Positions 9,571 to 19,218 of a DNA stretch of 60,641 nucleotides are shown here, piece by piece. The translations under genes and the position numbers were made by a program. The DNA is from Tritrichomonas foetus (Eukaryota > Parabasalia > Tritrichomonadida > Tritrichomonadidae): assembly GCA_001839685.1 (NCBI GenBank), contig MLAK01000603.1, positions 1 through 60,641 on the forward strand. Reading direction: 5' to 3'. Below the pieces are notes generated by a model. The model had not been told where the DNA came from and ran no database searches. It saw only the letters and a list, made by a program, of their open reading frames with translations. Position 1 is the first letter of the stretch. The number at the start of each line of letters is the position of its first letter.

Positions 9571-11361
9571 GCTTAATATTGTATTATTTAAATTTAAAAT
9601 TCGCAAACATTTTTTATTATTTTATTTTATTTTTGCCTTTCTTTTTCAGTTTTTTCTTAATCGTAAGAAGTTTGAATATGAGTTGATTTATATGATAGTG
9701 ATATCGAATAGTGTAATGGTAGATGTTATAGAGTTATCTCTTTGATACTCTGGTAACATATTCATGTCAAATAGCTAAATTGAACCAATTAGAAATGGGA
9801 AAAAAATCCCAGAGAAAAAATATGAATTTCATGAGATTCTAACTGTTTTTTTGTAAGACTGGGGGACATGTTGAAACCAAATATATGTCTAATAATGTGG
9901 TCATAGAAACTAAAATTAAAATAATAACTGATGACATGTTATATAAGTTGATAAGTTGAAAATGATATAATAGAGGAGAAAAATAATTGATATTATATTT
10001 TTCTGTTATATCTTCGAGTATTGTTGGATTCTGTCGACTATTTTTGTCTCAAATTTTATCAATTTTCATAACTTTGTTTGTATATATTCTTCTTTGAAGG
10101 TATTTATCAAAATATGAATTTATCTATCACCAGTTTATGATACCATCATAAGTGAATCTAGTGTTACATTTTGTCGCTTGTCTAAAAGAAAAGAATTAGA
10201 TTCTCATCATCATTTCCGTAGTTATCTTAGATAATTCATTTGATGCAACTGGAACAATGCTTATTAAAGAAATTAGAAATTAACCTAGTAATTCAGTCAT
10301 TGATAACGTGACAAATAAATTTCTTGACAGAAATACATGAACAAAACCATTGACAGATAACAAAGAACATTTGACTTATAACAAATTACTATTTGAATAT
10401 AGCAAAAAACTTGTGATTTGGCAGATGGAACAAATAACTCTAGATGAATGAATTTGAATGATATGTTAATGAAATAGGTAGATAAGAGTCAATAATTCTT
10501 CAAAAAGCTATAAAAGATGATCATCTGCAAAGAAATTATTGAATGATTTTCGGAATTCACAGAGATATTCATGATTACAATAATTACTAGAATTTAAATA
10601 GAAAACATTTTATTTAAGTGAGGATTCTAAATAGTGGATTATGAAGAAAAAGATGACTTGATAACATTAGAAGTCTAGATATAATCGTTGAAATTGACCG
10701 TCGATGAATATATTTAACTGAGTTTCAATAATTAAAAGTATATGTTATAAAAACTTTCTGGTTTTTATGTCACGAAAAGAAAATCAAAATATTCTTAGTA
10801 TTTTCTATTTTTTCGTATGACATTTCGAATAATGGAAGAACATTTTATGCGCTTAACTTTCACAACAAAATCATTGAAACATCTCCTATTAATAAAAATA
10901 TTTTTTAAAAATAAATTGTTCTGTCAATTTTAGGTTCCGATTATCTCGATTGGTGTTAATTTCTCGATTGTACCCAAAGAGAATATGAAATAATTTGACA
11001 ATGATTAGAATTTGAAAGGTAGAAATACCACGAAATCTAGGAATGAGGAGAATATGTGAGAAAATTTGATTGATTTCCCATGTGACTTCAAATAAAGTTT
11101 TAGTTGATCACCAAACTACATCATTCATATCAATAAACCAAAAAACAAATATATATATTTATATAAAATGAGAAACATTTTTTACTCATGTATTGTTTTG
11201 CAGATATTAGTTTGAAATTGGATATACCAGCAGATGAATAATTAAGAATGTGAAAATCGTTGAAGAAAAGAATTAAAAAATAAGAAGAAAAAAATTTGCT
11301 GCATTTTTCATTTTATTACTTTCACATAAAAATATTATCTATATATTTCTTCATTTTAATT
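9571..11361. other. 1.8 kb gene-poor tract
   Basis: No intact gene is supported. On the plus strand, about 10230-10450 reads in a single frame with only two stops (phrases N-S-F-D-A-T-G-T-M-L-I-K-E-I-R-N and K-E-H-L-T-Y-N-K-L-L-F-E-Y). A neighbouring frame at 10160-10230 also looks protein-like. This may be a decayed gene of unknown family. The rest is simple AT-rich sequence. Confidence 0.3.
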
Positions 11362-12360
11362 TCATTGTTTTGGCTCATTGACAATATCTTGTTGTGGCTG
11401 TGGTTGTGGTTTTGGTGGTGGCTTTTGAAGCTTAATGAGGGAGTACCATAATGATCCAAGCGTTGTAATGACGATTCCAATCCAATTCAGCATCGTCAAC
11501 CTTTTATCGAAAATTAAAACACTTAAAACAATTGTGAACACTTGCTTGATGCATCCAACAATAGTAACAGTGAGGGGAGATGTGTGTGCAGTGGCCAAAA
11601 AGTTAGTCAAGTTCAAAAAGAATGCAATTACACCACTGAGCATGACACCAAAGAAACAATAAATTGATGCTTCATATTTTGATGATTCTCGTATTTGTTG
11701 TGGTTCATTTTTGTAGATTGCCAAGAAGAACATTTCAATGGCTGAAATGGGTGACATTCTCGAAAGAAGGTCAAGTGAATGAAGTTCATATTGACCAGAT
11801 AAGGTCATTTTAATTGATATGGATTTCAATGAACTCAAGAAGCAGCCAAAAACGGTGACAAATAAACCAGTGAGTGTGAGGTTGATTTCACCGAAGCAGC
11901 TGAAGGCAACACCAATGCAGATGACCATGCAAGAAATCCACTGGACAAATGAATAATGCGCTTTTAAGAATATGATGGAGAGGATCATTGTAATAAGGGG
12001 GATGATGGCGCGAACAACTTGGACGAAAGCGACTGAGCAATATTTGAGAGAAATATTTCCGAAAATGATGTTCAGTGTGAAAATGAAAGATAATAAGCAA
12101 ATTCGCATAAATGACTTTTTCTCGTAGTCAGGCTGGCTTCTGATATCTTTGAATTTGTCGTTCTGTGGAATAAAATCGAAGTCTGCTGAAATGATCCAGC
12201 CAAGATAAGTGGAAAACAGCATGTGAATAAAACTGATCAAAATCGGGAACTTAAATCCGAAAAAGACCATCATTCCTTTGTTAAGGAGCGTAAGGGATAT
12301 GTTCAAAAGGAACCAAATGAATATCCAGATGCTATTAATGTCAAATCCACTTGAGAACAT
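11362..12360 (-). CDS. TPT/nucleotide-sugar transporter family protein (drug/metabolite transporter superfamily)
   Basis: This 332-residue protein is almost entirely hydrophobic with about 10 membrane segments. It shows TPT-family features: L-N-K-G near the end of the first helix, F-P-I-L-I-S-F-I-H-M in the second, N-I-I-F-G-N-I-S-L-K-Y-C-S-V-A-F-V-Q-V-V-R-A-I-I-P in the middle, and a C-terminal half with T-L-G-S-L-W-Y-S. Family members move nucleotide sugars or phosphorylated sugars across Golgi, ER or plastid membranes. With no plastid expected here, a Golgi or ER role is most likely. The substrate cannot be read from sequence. The C-terminus is a Pro/Gln/Lys-rich cytosolic tail. Confidence 0.85.
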   Translation of the reverse strand: MFSSGFDINSIWIFIWFLLNISLTLLNKGMMVFFGFKFPILISFIHMLFSTYLGWIISADFDFIPQNDKFKDIRSQPDYEKKSFMRICLLSFIFTLNIIFGNISLKYCSVAFVQVVRAIIPLITMILSIIFLKAHYSFVQWISCMVICIGVAFSCFGEINLTLTGLFVTVFGCFLSSLKSISIKMTLSGQYELHSLDLLSRMSPISAIEMFFLAIYKNEPQQIRESSKYEASIYCFFGVMLSGVIAFFLNLTNFLATAHTSPLTVTIVGCIKQVFTIVLSVLIFDKRLTMLNWIGIVITTLGSLWYSLIKLQKPPPKPQPQPQQDIVNEPKQ

Positions 12361-12368
12361 GGAGTGTA

Positions 12369-12376
12369 AAAAATGA
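12369..12376 (-). promoter_or_regulatory. Candidate initiator (Inr) for transporter gene
   Basis: On the minus strand the site reads TCATTTTT, a full match to the trichomonad core TCAYTWYT. It would start transcription about 14 bases before the ATG at 12360, a leader length usual for these organisms. Confidence 0.55.
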
Positions 12377-12775
12377 AAAATTCACCTTAAATGGTCAAAT
12401 TTCGATTATATTCGTCTCGCATTGAACTCGTCCGAAAAATTGACTACTTTACAATACGTGTTTGTGAATATATATGGCCTTACGAAGTTTAAATGAATTG
12501 ATATATTTCTTCTCGATCATCTGGCTCATTCCTCTGACAGAATGACATTATCTTTGCGATATTAATCAATAATTCCTCAATAAAAAGATGGAACGAAAAA
12601 AACATTCACTTTCCTAATCAAATGAAAATGATTAGCATTGAATTATTTAGCAAAAGATATGGAAGGAGATATGCAAAAATGATATTCCAGCATATCAATT
12701 AATTTTGAATGACAACTCTTGAGAGTAATCTGAAAATAACGTTTTTTGATTAAAATCACGAACGTTTAAAATAAT

Positions 12776-13948
12776 ATGAAAGTTTCGCCGAAACCCAAGA
12801 GCCCAAGGATTGCTCAGCACAATTTGAATTCTCCAACATATAGAAAGCCCACTTCTTCAACAACTAGTCGAATTAGAAAGCCACAACAACCACTTTTCGA
12901 AAATAATAAATCTTATACTTTTAAAGATAGCTACGAGCAAAGAATATCTCCTCAAAAATCCGACAAGAAAAAAATAAGTATCGAAAGTTATTCTACATAC
13001 TCGGAAGACGTTGCGTTATTATCAGATCAATCATTTCCGGAAGATGCAAACGAAGAAGAAATTTCAACCCAAATTGAACTAAAGCGAGCATACGAAGAAT
13101 GTATAGAGGTATTACAAAAATCCAATGATGAATCTAATATTATTATATCTGATATGAAACAACTCATTGAAGATGGTGTTGAGGCACATTCTGTAACTTT
13201 TTCAAATAATAAAATTAAAAGAGATAGTACTGATATACAGAAATATCTGAAAAAGACTCGTGAAAATTATAAATTTTTGTGTGCTCAAAGAAATGCAATT
13301 ATTTCAATCGATTTGCACCATTCCAAACAAGCTGATATTTCAAATGCAATTTTTGCTCTACAAATGGAAAATTCTCTAATTTCTGAAACATGCTTAAGAA
13401 TGAATGTTGACATTCAAGAGTTGAATTCTCGAATTCAAGCACTTGTTAAAGAAGTCCAAAAAAATACACCTTCAAAGACACGAAATCAATCACCAGAAGA
13501 TCGAATCATTCAATATAAAATTGAGCAGTTTTCTGATAATTTGAAATTATTAAATTCTGTTAAAATGCCTGATGTTATTGAGAATACTGAATATGAAAAC
13601 AATACAGATTTTAAACCAGACAAGTCACTTTTACGTGCAAGAGGAATGAATTCAATGATGATGAGGTTTGGATATGATGCACAATCAAATTTTATCAAAA
13701 TTATTTCTCAGTTTGAAGATATTTCCGAGAAATGTTCACTCATATGGCCAAAATTAAACGGATTTGATGTTGATGAAAAGATAATGAGACAATTTATGAA
13801 TGAAATGTGGGAACAAGCAGCTCTAAATGATCAAATTCGCACATTACAATTCCACACAGAAAATGTATTAAAAAATGCGAATGTAAAGTATAATGATACA
13901 TCATTAAGTGGATTAACAGATGCTTTAAGAAATGCTATTAATGCTTAA
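12776..13948 (+). CDS. Coiled-coil protein of unknown function
   Basis: This 390-residue protein has a basic, Pro/Ser-rich N-terminal region (1-60) with several S-P sites, then a mostly helical body with coiled-coil character (about 85-240) and a C-terminal helical domain. No catalytic motif was seen. It may be cytoskeletal or ciliary, but that rests only on composition. The ATG is the first in a clean frame and is preceded by AT-rich flank containing TCACGAACG. Confidence 0.65.
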   Translation: MKVSPKPKSPRIAQHNLNSPTYRKPTSSTTSRIRKPQQPLFENNKSYTFKDSYEQRISPQKSDKKKISIESYSTYSEDVALLSDQSFPEDANEEEISTQIELKRAYEECIEVLQKSNDESNIIISDMKQLIEDGVEAHSVTFSNNKIKRDSTDIQKYLKKTRENYKFLCAQRNAIISIDLHHSKQADISNAIFALQMENSLISETCLRMNVDIQELNSRIQALVKEVQKNTPSKTRNQSPEDRIIQYKIEQFSDNLKLLNSVKMPDVIENTEYENNTDFKPDKSLLRARGMNSMMMRFGYDAQSNFIKIISQFEDISEKCSLIWPKLNGFDVDEKIMRQFMNEMWEQAALNDQIRTLQFHTENVLKNANVKYNDTSLSGLTDALRNAINA

Positions 13949-14451
13949 TATTTGTAAATTGTTATTTTATCTCATATTTGATATTTTTCCTGTTTTTTAT
14001 TTTTTTTATGATAAAATTATTGTATTGATAAATAAATATTTTATAGTAGATAAAGAAAGCTTATTCCTATACTTATAAATAAAACTGATTAATTATTTAT
14101 CATATGATTGGATTTGAAGAATTATGAATTAAGATAACAGCAAATGCAATCATAGGAGAAGAAGTAGTTAATGAATTTTATTTATGATGAAAAAAGATTG
14201 ATCATGTCAGCATTTAATTTACATTGACAAAACCAGCTAATACAGTTATTTTACCTCATAAAAAGTTGAAAGGTGGATGAATCTTTCAGAATTTCTCTAA
14301 AATATTCTAAAATTGATACAAATATTAGTGAATCTTTGTGAAATGTGAAATAAAATATATCCGTGTTCAGAAAAAGTGAGACAAGAAGTAAGAAAACGGT
14401 CAACATTAAAATAAACTTATTAAAAATAAAATAAAAAATATTAACTCATAA
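13949..14451. other. AT-rich spacer
   Basis: This spacer lies between two plus-strand genes. No feature was recognised apart from TCATAA just before the ATG at 14452, a weak initiator candidate. Confidence 0.4.
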
Positions 14452-16095
14452 ATGGGAGGTGGTGGCTCATCTTGTTCTCCGGCTAACATCCCAAACCTTA
14501 AAGCTCGATCTTTCTTTGAATCGATACTTCAAACATCCGCTCAAGTTCCCGAATCCGTCCAAAAAACTAAACAATTCAAGACCCTCGTTCGCGTTATTTA
14601 CGACAATTTGAAGAGGGCCCCTGAGAGAGAAGACGAATTCGGTGTTGTTATTACAGGAAGTGGCGTTGGTCCCGTTTTTGTCGAACATTTCATATTTCAT
14701 ATTGGCTTCCCACGTTCTCTGACCAAATTATCACTCCGAAAATGCTCGCTAAAGGGCTCGCATGCACTTTCGATAGCCGCTTTTCTCAGAGATGTCAAAT
14801 CTCTCCAACAATTCGATTGCGGCGAAAATGATTTTGGCGATCGTTCAACCCTCATTATTGAAGCTGCAATCGACCATCCTTCACTTACGTCACTTCAGCT
14901 CGAAGGCTGCCACGTTTCAGACAGCGCATCTTCTGCAATTACATGCATCATATCAAATTCCAGAAAATTCCGCTCGCTTTGCCTCGCACCTTGCAAATTC
15001 TCCAAGAAACATCAAGACGAAATCACCACAGCACTTAAGAAGAACTACTATTTGGATACAGTTTCATTGTGTGATTCACTTGATGAAGTGACACAAAGAA
15101 CAACTGAGAAAAATAAATTCATTGGCGAGATTGTCGATTCTATTGCACGTTCACCATTCCAGAGGCAGTTCCGTGCAAAAATCGAATCTTTCAAGTCCGT
15201 CAAAGGCCGTGAAATGGTTATGGGGCGTGCTGGCCAGAAGGAAAAGATGAAAGGAACTGAGTTATTCAAACAGCTTGAAGAAGCTGACCAAAGAGCCAAA
15301 ACAACTGAAAATGCAGAAACAGCTGCAAAAACCGAACTCTTCCGTTCAGGTCATGCAGAAATGATTGGACGTCGTCCAAATATGGAAGATGTATCAATTC
15401 TTCTTAATGATGTTCCCGAAAAGGGATCAATGCTCTTTGGTTTATTTGATGGTCATGGTGGACGTGAAGCTGCCGAATTTGCTTCATCGAATCTTCCAAA
15501 AGCTATTCAAGACCGTCTCAAAGCTACTTCTCGTTTTGATGATGCATACACTGCTGCATTTCGTTCCCTCCAAATGGATATGAAGCCGTGGTGTGTTTAT
15601 GTCGGTACTACAGCCGTCGTGGCAGTAATTGATGGATCAACATTAACTGTTGCAAATGTTGGTGATTCACGCTGCGTTTTATGTCGCGATGGAAAAGCAG
15701 TCAGATTATCAGTCGACCATAAACCAGACTTACCTGAAGAAACAGCTTATATCCAAAGCAAAGGAGGATTCGTCCGTGATGGAAGAGTTGGCGGAATGCT
15801 CGCAGTTTCCCGCGCTTTAGGCGATGGATTCCTTGGAGATGCAGTAAATCCAACACCGTTTATAAGACGCGTGGAATTAACTGAAGATGACGCATTCCTC
15901 ATCCTCGCATGCGATGGTGTGTGGGACGTAATGACAGATCAGGAGGCGTGCGAGCTCGTAGCACCAGAAATCGATCCGCTCCAGGCAGCCAAGAAGTTGC
16001 GTGACCAAGCGTTCGAAAGGAATTCCCTCGATAATATCTCAGTGATTGTTGTTTTCTTGTCTGAGGCGTTTGCAAACAGAGTCATCCCTGAGTAA
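14452..16095 (+). CDS. LRR-PP2C fusion: PPM-type Ser/Thr phosphatase with N-terminal leucine-rich repeats
   Basis: This is a 547-residue protein. The N-terminus is M-G-G-G-G-S-S-C, suitable for myristoylation at Gly2 with a nearby Cys for palmitoylation. Residues about 75-210 form RNase-inhibitor-type LRRs (L-T-K-L-S-L-R-K-C, L-Q-Q-F-D-C-G-E-N, L-T-S-L-Q-L-E-G-C, F-R-S-L-C-L-A-P-C). A linker leads to a complete PP2C domain (about 295-540) with R-R-P-N-M-E-D, DGHGG (333-337), Y-V-G-T-T-A, V-G-D-S-R, D-H-K-P, R-A-L-G-D, C-D-G-V-W-D-V (D near 488) and D-N-I-S (D near 527). All metal-binding aspartates appear present, so it should be an active Mg/Mn phosphatase. The LRRs probably select targets. 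The stop is TAAA, the trichomonad poly(A) context. Confidence 0.93.
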   Translation: MGGGGSSCSPANIPNLKARSFFESILQTSAQVPESVQKTKQFKTLVRVIYDNLKRAPEREDEFGVVITGSGVGPVFVEHFIFHIGFPRSLTKLSLRKCSLKGSHALSIAAFLRDVKSLQQFDCGENDFGDRSTLIIEAAIDHPSLTSLQLEGCHVSDSASSAITCIISNSRKFRSLCLAPCKFSKKHQDEITTALKKNYYLDTVSLCDSLDEVTQRTTEKNKFIGEIVDSIARSPFQRQFRAKIESFKSVKGREMVMGRAGQKEKMKGTELFKQLEEADQRAKTTENAETAAKTELFRSGHAEMIGRRPNMEDVSILLNDVPEKGSMLFGLFDGHGGREAAEFASSNLPKAIQDRLKATSRFDDAYTAAFRSLQMDMKPWCVYVGTTAVVAVIDGSTLTVANVGDSRCVLCRDGKAVRLSVDHKPDLPEETAYIQSKGGFVRDGRVGGMLAVSRALGDGFLGDAVNPTPFIRRVELTEDDAFLILACDGVWDVMTDQEACELVAPEIDPLQAAKKLRDQAFERNSLDNISVIVVFLSEAFANRVIPE

Positions 16096-16426
16096 ACAAT
16101 TTTACAATTATTCTTTTTATATCTCTTCCAAATTTCCTGTTTTTGTTATGTATTATTGTAATGTCGTTAGATTAGAAAAGCTGTAAAAAGAAGATTTAAA
16201 AGAAAAGCGAAAAGTAATTTTAATAAATTAAATTAAAAGTTGTTCATTCAACTAAACTACTTTCAACAATTCGGGATTTTTACTTATTTTTGTTTTTTTA
16301 ATCGTTCTTCTTGATTTATTTTAGAGTGAAATGGAACAATGTATAGTATGAATAAAGATATATCGTTTCCCACTATTTTAACTCATACTACTCGTCTTTT
16401 AAAAAAGATAAAGTGACTTTAGTTCA

Positions 16427-17108
16427 ATGTCAGATTTTCTGAGTGATGAATACATTAAAAATATTTCAAAATGTCAATATCAAAAGGCNTTGAATCCTTC
16501 CAGNAAATTGGAAATCGAGTATTCAAACTATTATAAAGCACAAAATCGCACCAGAACAATCGGTTTTACTGTTNCCAAAATTCGAAAACAAATAGTANAT
16601 TTTTATTTTATATGGAAACAAACAAAACCCAAAAGAAGCGACTCATACTGGCTCTACAAGGATGAATAAGGTAATAAATACTTTCCTAGAAACAAAAATA
16701 ATTCCAGAATCCGCANTACGTGGTAGACCGAANNCATTCACTCCTGAGAGAAAACGTTATTTTTCGAAATCGACTTCATTTGGGTTTTTTACATTGTAAG
16801 GTCAGTACCCAGCCTTTTCTACGTCATACAACTTCGCAGGAAAATTTTGCTCAATCTCCTTTTGAAGGTCCCATTTTATCATACAATGACATGATTTCAG
16901 TTCCACTCATTGACTTTCAGAACTAATCAGTGATATCACAGCAACGAATGTATTCAGTAAAGATGAAGAAGAAATTATATTATTAGCAGTCTTTGATATT
17001 GGACCAAAATGGAAAATTATTAAGAAAAGACTACAAGGAAGATCAGCGGGTGATATCAAAAATCACTATATTAAATCAATGAAGAAGGAAATTAGCGCGA
17101 AAAGCTAA
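16427..17108 (+). pseudogene. Interrupted Myb-like DNA-binding gene with ambiguous bases
   Basis: The frame from 16427 (M-S-D-F-L-S-D-E) stops at 16669. A second piece reads R-G-R-P then F-T-P-E-R-K-R near 16719-16755, a third runs to a stop at 16926, and the last (16914-17108) reads F-S-K-D-E-E-E-I-I-L-L-A-V-F-D-I-G-P-K-W followed by G-R-S-A-G-D-I-K-N-H-Y, a clear Myb repeat. Seven ambiguous bases lie at 16489, 16504, 16574, 16598, 16716, 16733 and 16734. The frame breaks may be real decay or poor base calls in the same stretch. An intact version would be a Myb-family transcription factor. Confidence 0.6.
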
Positions 17109-17983
17109 AATATTTTTTTTTCTGTGAGGTCTCTGAAATCATATACGAAAAATCGGGATGATTTTGAGTGACGACAGAAATAACTTTAAAGTAAAAAACA
17201 ATGGCAATATATTTTTTTCTGTAGAAAAAATCTCATCATATTCAAAATCATCCCGAATTGTTGAAAGGAGTTTATGATCAAATCTGAGATAGTTGTTGTT
17301 TCTCCATTTTTTCACATGAAAAAGACGTTAAAAAAAATTAAGTTAAATGATCGCACGTTTATTTTTTCAATCATATTCAATTTAATTAATAACAAAATCG
17401 TTAAAAGTCATTAGTGGCTCTAAATTGGCGAAAAGCTGGTGATGGAAGGTTCAGCACTGTACCTGTAATCAGCCACTTTTATATACTGACAAAGCTATAA
17501 TGCATTTTGATGAAAAATAAATTTGAATAATTTTTATTAACATTTTTCTTTCAGATTTTTACAATTCATAGTGTGACAGTTTCACTTTTAGGTGACAGAA
17601 AACTCGCTGAGATCATTAATACATTAGATTGAGAATCGTGGAGCATGATGATTTACAGTAAATGTGATTTAATAAAATTCTGAACGGTAATTGAATATAA
17701 TCAAATTAATTCAATGACCTTTAATAAAATATTCAAATGATAAACATATAATCAATACAATTATGAATGCATTCAGAATCTTTAAAATTTTTGTTAAATG
17801 TTATCTTTTGAATCTTGAAATTTTCATCGAAAATCTTGTGAAAATCGCTTTTTCTGATGTTATTTATAGAATTTATAATGGACTTTTCTTTCATTTAGCA
17901 GCCAAATTATAAAAGAAAAAGTAATTTTATTTGAATGCATATTGAAATGAATTTAAATTTCTCAATCTTAGTAATCCTCATTC
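17109..17983. other. AT-rich spacer with inverted repeat
   Basis: No gene was recognised. The inverted repeat at 17153-17256 is listed separately. The last bases before 17984 carry an initiator candidate. Confidence 0.4.
17153..17256. repeat. 15-bp perfect inverted repeat
   Basis: TCGGGATGATTTTGA (17153-17167) pairs exactly with TCAAAATCATCCCGA (17242-17256) across a 74-base loop. It lies just after the Myb-like relic and could be its 3' hairpin, an insertion footprint, or chance. Confidence 0.75.
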
Positions 17984-17985
17984 AT
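17978..17985 (+). promoter_or_regulatory. Candidate initiator for hydrolase gene
   Basis: TCATTCAT overlaps the ATG at 17984 and would give a leader of only about four bases, as is typical in trichomonads. Confidence 0.45.
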
Positions 17986-19057
17986 GAATGTTCCTCGAGG
18001 AAATCTGATTGAACAGGCAGTCAATGCCGTTATCCGCCCACCCAGACGAACGTATGATCTCGATTCACTTCCGCTTTACGTTGAAGGAGATGATGGCCAC
18101 CATTATACGCGCCATCCAGTAGCTTTCACAAATAAGAGGCGCCAAAAGTTAGTCGGCTCAGTTTATCTCGATTCTTCGCAGCAAATCATGAATGGTGGTC
18201 CATGCATTATTTACTTACACGGAAACGCATCTTCTCAAAAAGAAGGTCAATTTTTAATTCCAAATTTCTGCTCAAAAGGCGTCGCCGTTTACTGTTTCGA
18301 TTTTGCAGGCTGTGGAAATAGCGGTGGTGATTATATTTCGCTTGGTTATTACGAAACGCAAGATTTGAATTTCTTGATTGAAATGCTGAACTTTTCTTTC
18401 AATATGGGTCCTTTTGTTTTATGGGGAAGATCAATGGGCGCAGCAACAGCAATTATGTGCAGAAATCCTCTTGTTGTTTGCAAAATTGTTGATTCTGCTT
18501 ATACTTCAATCCCAGACGTTTGCAGAGCAATTGCAACATCCGTCAAGCTTCCTGCTATTTTTTGCCCAATGGCTTTATGGGTTCTGAAGTTGCAGATTTC
18601 AGATAAAGCAAATTTTGACATTTCTACTGTTTCTGCGTTAGATGTTGCCAAAATGCCAGACAATGTTCCTATTTTGATGTGTCATGCAATCGATGATGAA
18701 TTTGTGCCGTTTGAAGAAGGAATGCAATTATTAAACGCATATTCGAATCCAGATAAAAAGCTTTATAAAACTACAAAAGGACACAATGGAAAAAGAAGTA
18801 AGAAATGGCTAAAACAGGCCTTTGAGTTTGCTTTCAAACACTTAAATATTAAAGTTGAAAATGATTTGGAGGTTGAAGAATTTTCATCACTACATGAATC
18901 AGTGGATCACTTCAGATCATATGATGATTTGGTGAGATTTGCGAAAAGTATTCCAGAAAACTCAGAAATGAAAGATTCGCCGATTATTTTGAGTGAGATT
19001 GCCAGACCAAAGTATGAAATTTCCAGGCTTTTTAATGTAACACCAATTCCTGCATGA
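17984..19057 (+). CDS. Alpha/beta hydrolase (ABHD17/S9-like serine hydrolase)
   Basis: This 357-residue protein has an oxyanion loop H-G-N-A-S-S (79-84), F-D-F-A-G-C-G-N-S-G-G, and the nucleophile elbow G-R-S-M-G with Ser150. The likely acid is Asp238 in A-I-D-D-E-F-V-P, and the likely base is His267 in K-G-H-N-G-K. The order and spacing match the ABHD13/ABHD17 and S9-like hydrolases, which include depalmitoylating thioesterases and peptidases; the substrate is not evident. There is no signal peptide or membrane segment. The C-terminal 80 residues are acidic and lack family resemblance. A palmitoyl-thioesterase role would oppose the DHHC enzyme at 25.4 kb, but this is speculation. Confidence 0.88.
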   Translation: MNVPRGNLIEQAVNAVIRPPRRTYDLDSLPLYVEGDDGHHYTRHPVAFTNKRRQKLVGSVYLDSSQQIMNGGPCIIYLHGNASSQKEGQFLIPNFCSKGVAVYCFDFAGCGNSGGDYISLGYYETQDLNFLIEMLNFSFNMGPFVLWGRSMGAATAIMCRNPLVVCKIVDSAYTSIPDVCRAIATSVKLPAIFCPMALWVLKLQISDKANFDISTVSALDVAKMPDNVPILMCHAIDDEFVPFEEGMQLLNAYSNPDKKLYKTTKGHNGKRSKKWLKQAFEFAFKHLNIKVENDLEVEEFSSLHESVDHFRSYDDLVRFAKSIPENSEMKDSPIILSEIARPKYEISRLFNVTPIPA

Positions 19058-19218
19058 GGCGGTTTTAAAACTCTCTTCAATATTATTTGTTTATTTTAGA
19101 ATTATAAATAAAAGATATTAAATCAATTGCCCCTGTTTTGTTTGATCTTTATTTCTTTTGGTGAATCCTTTTATTGTAATTTACTCACTATAAGTGTAAT
19201 GGATCTGTTAATTTATTT

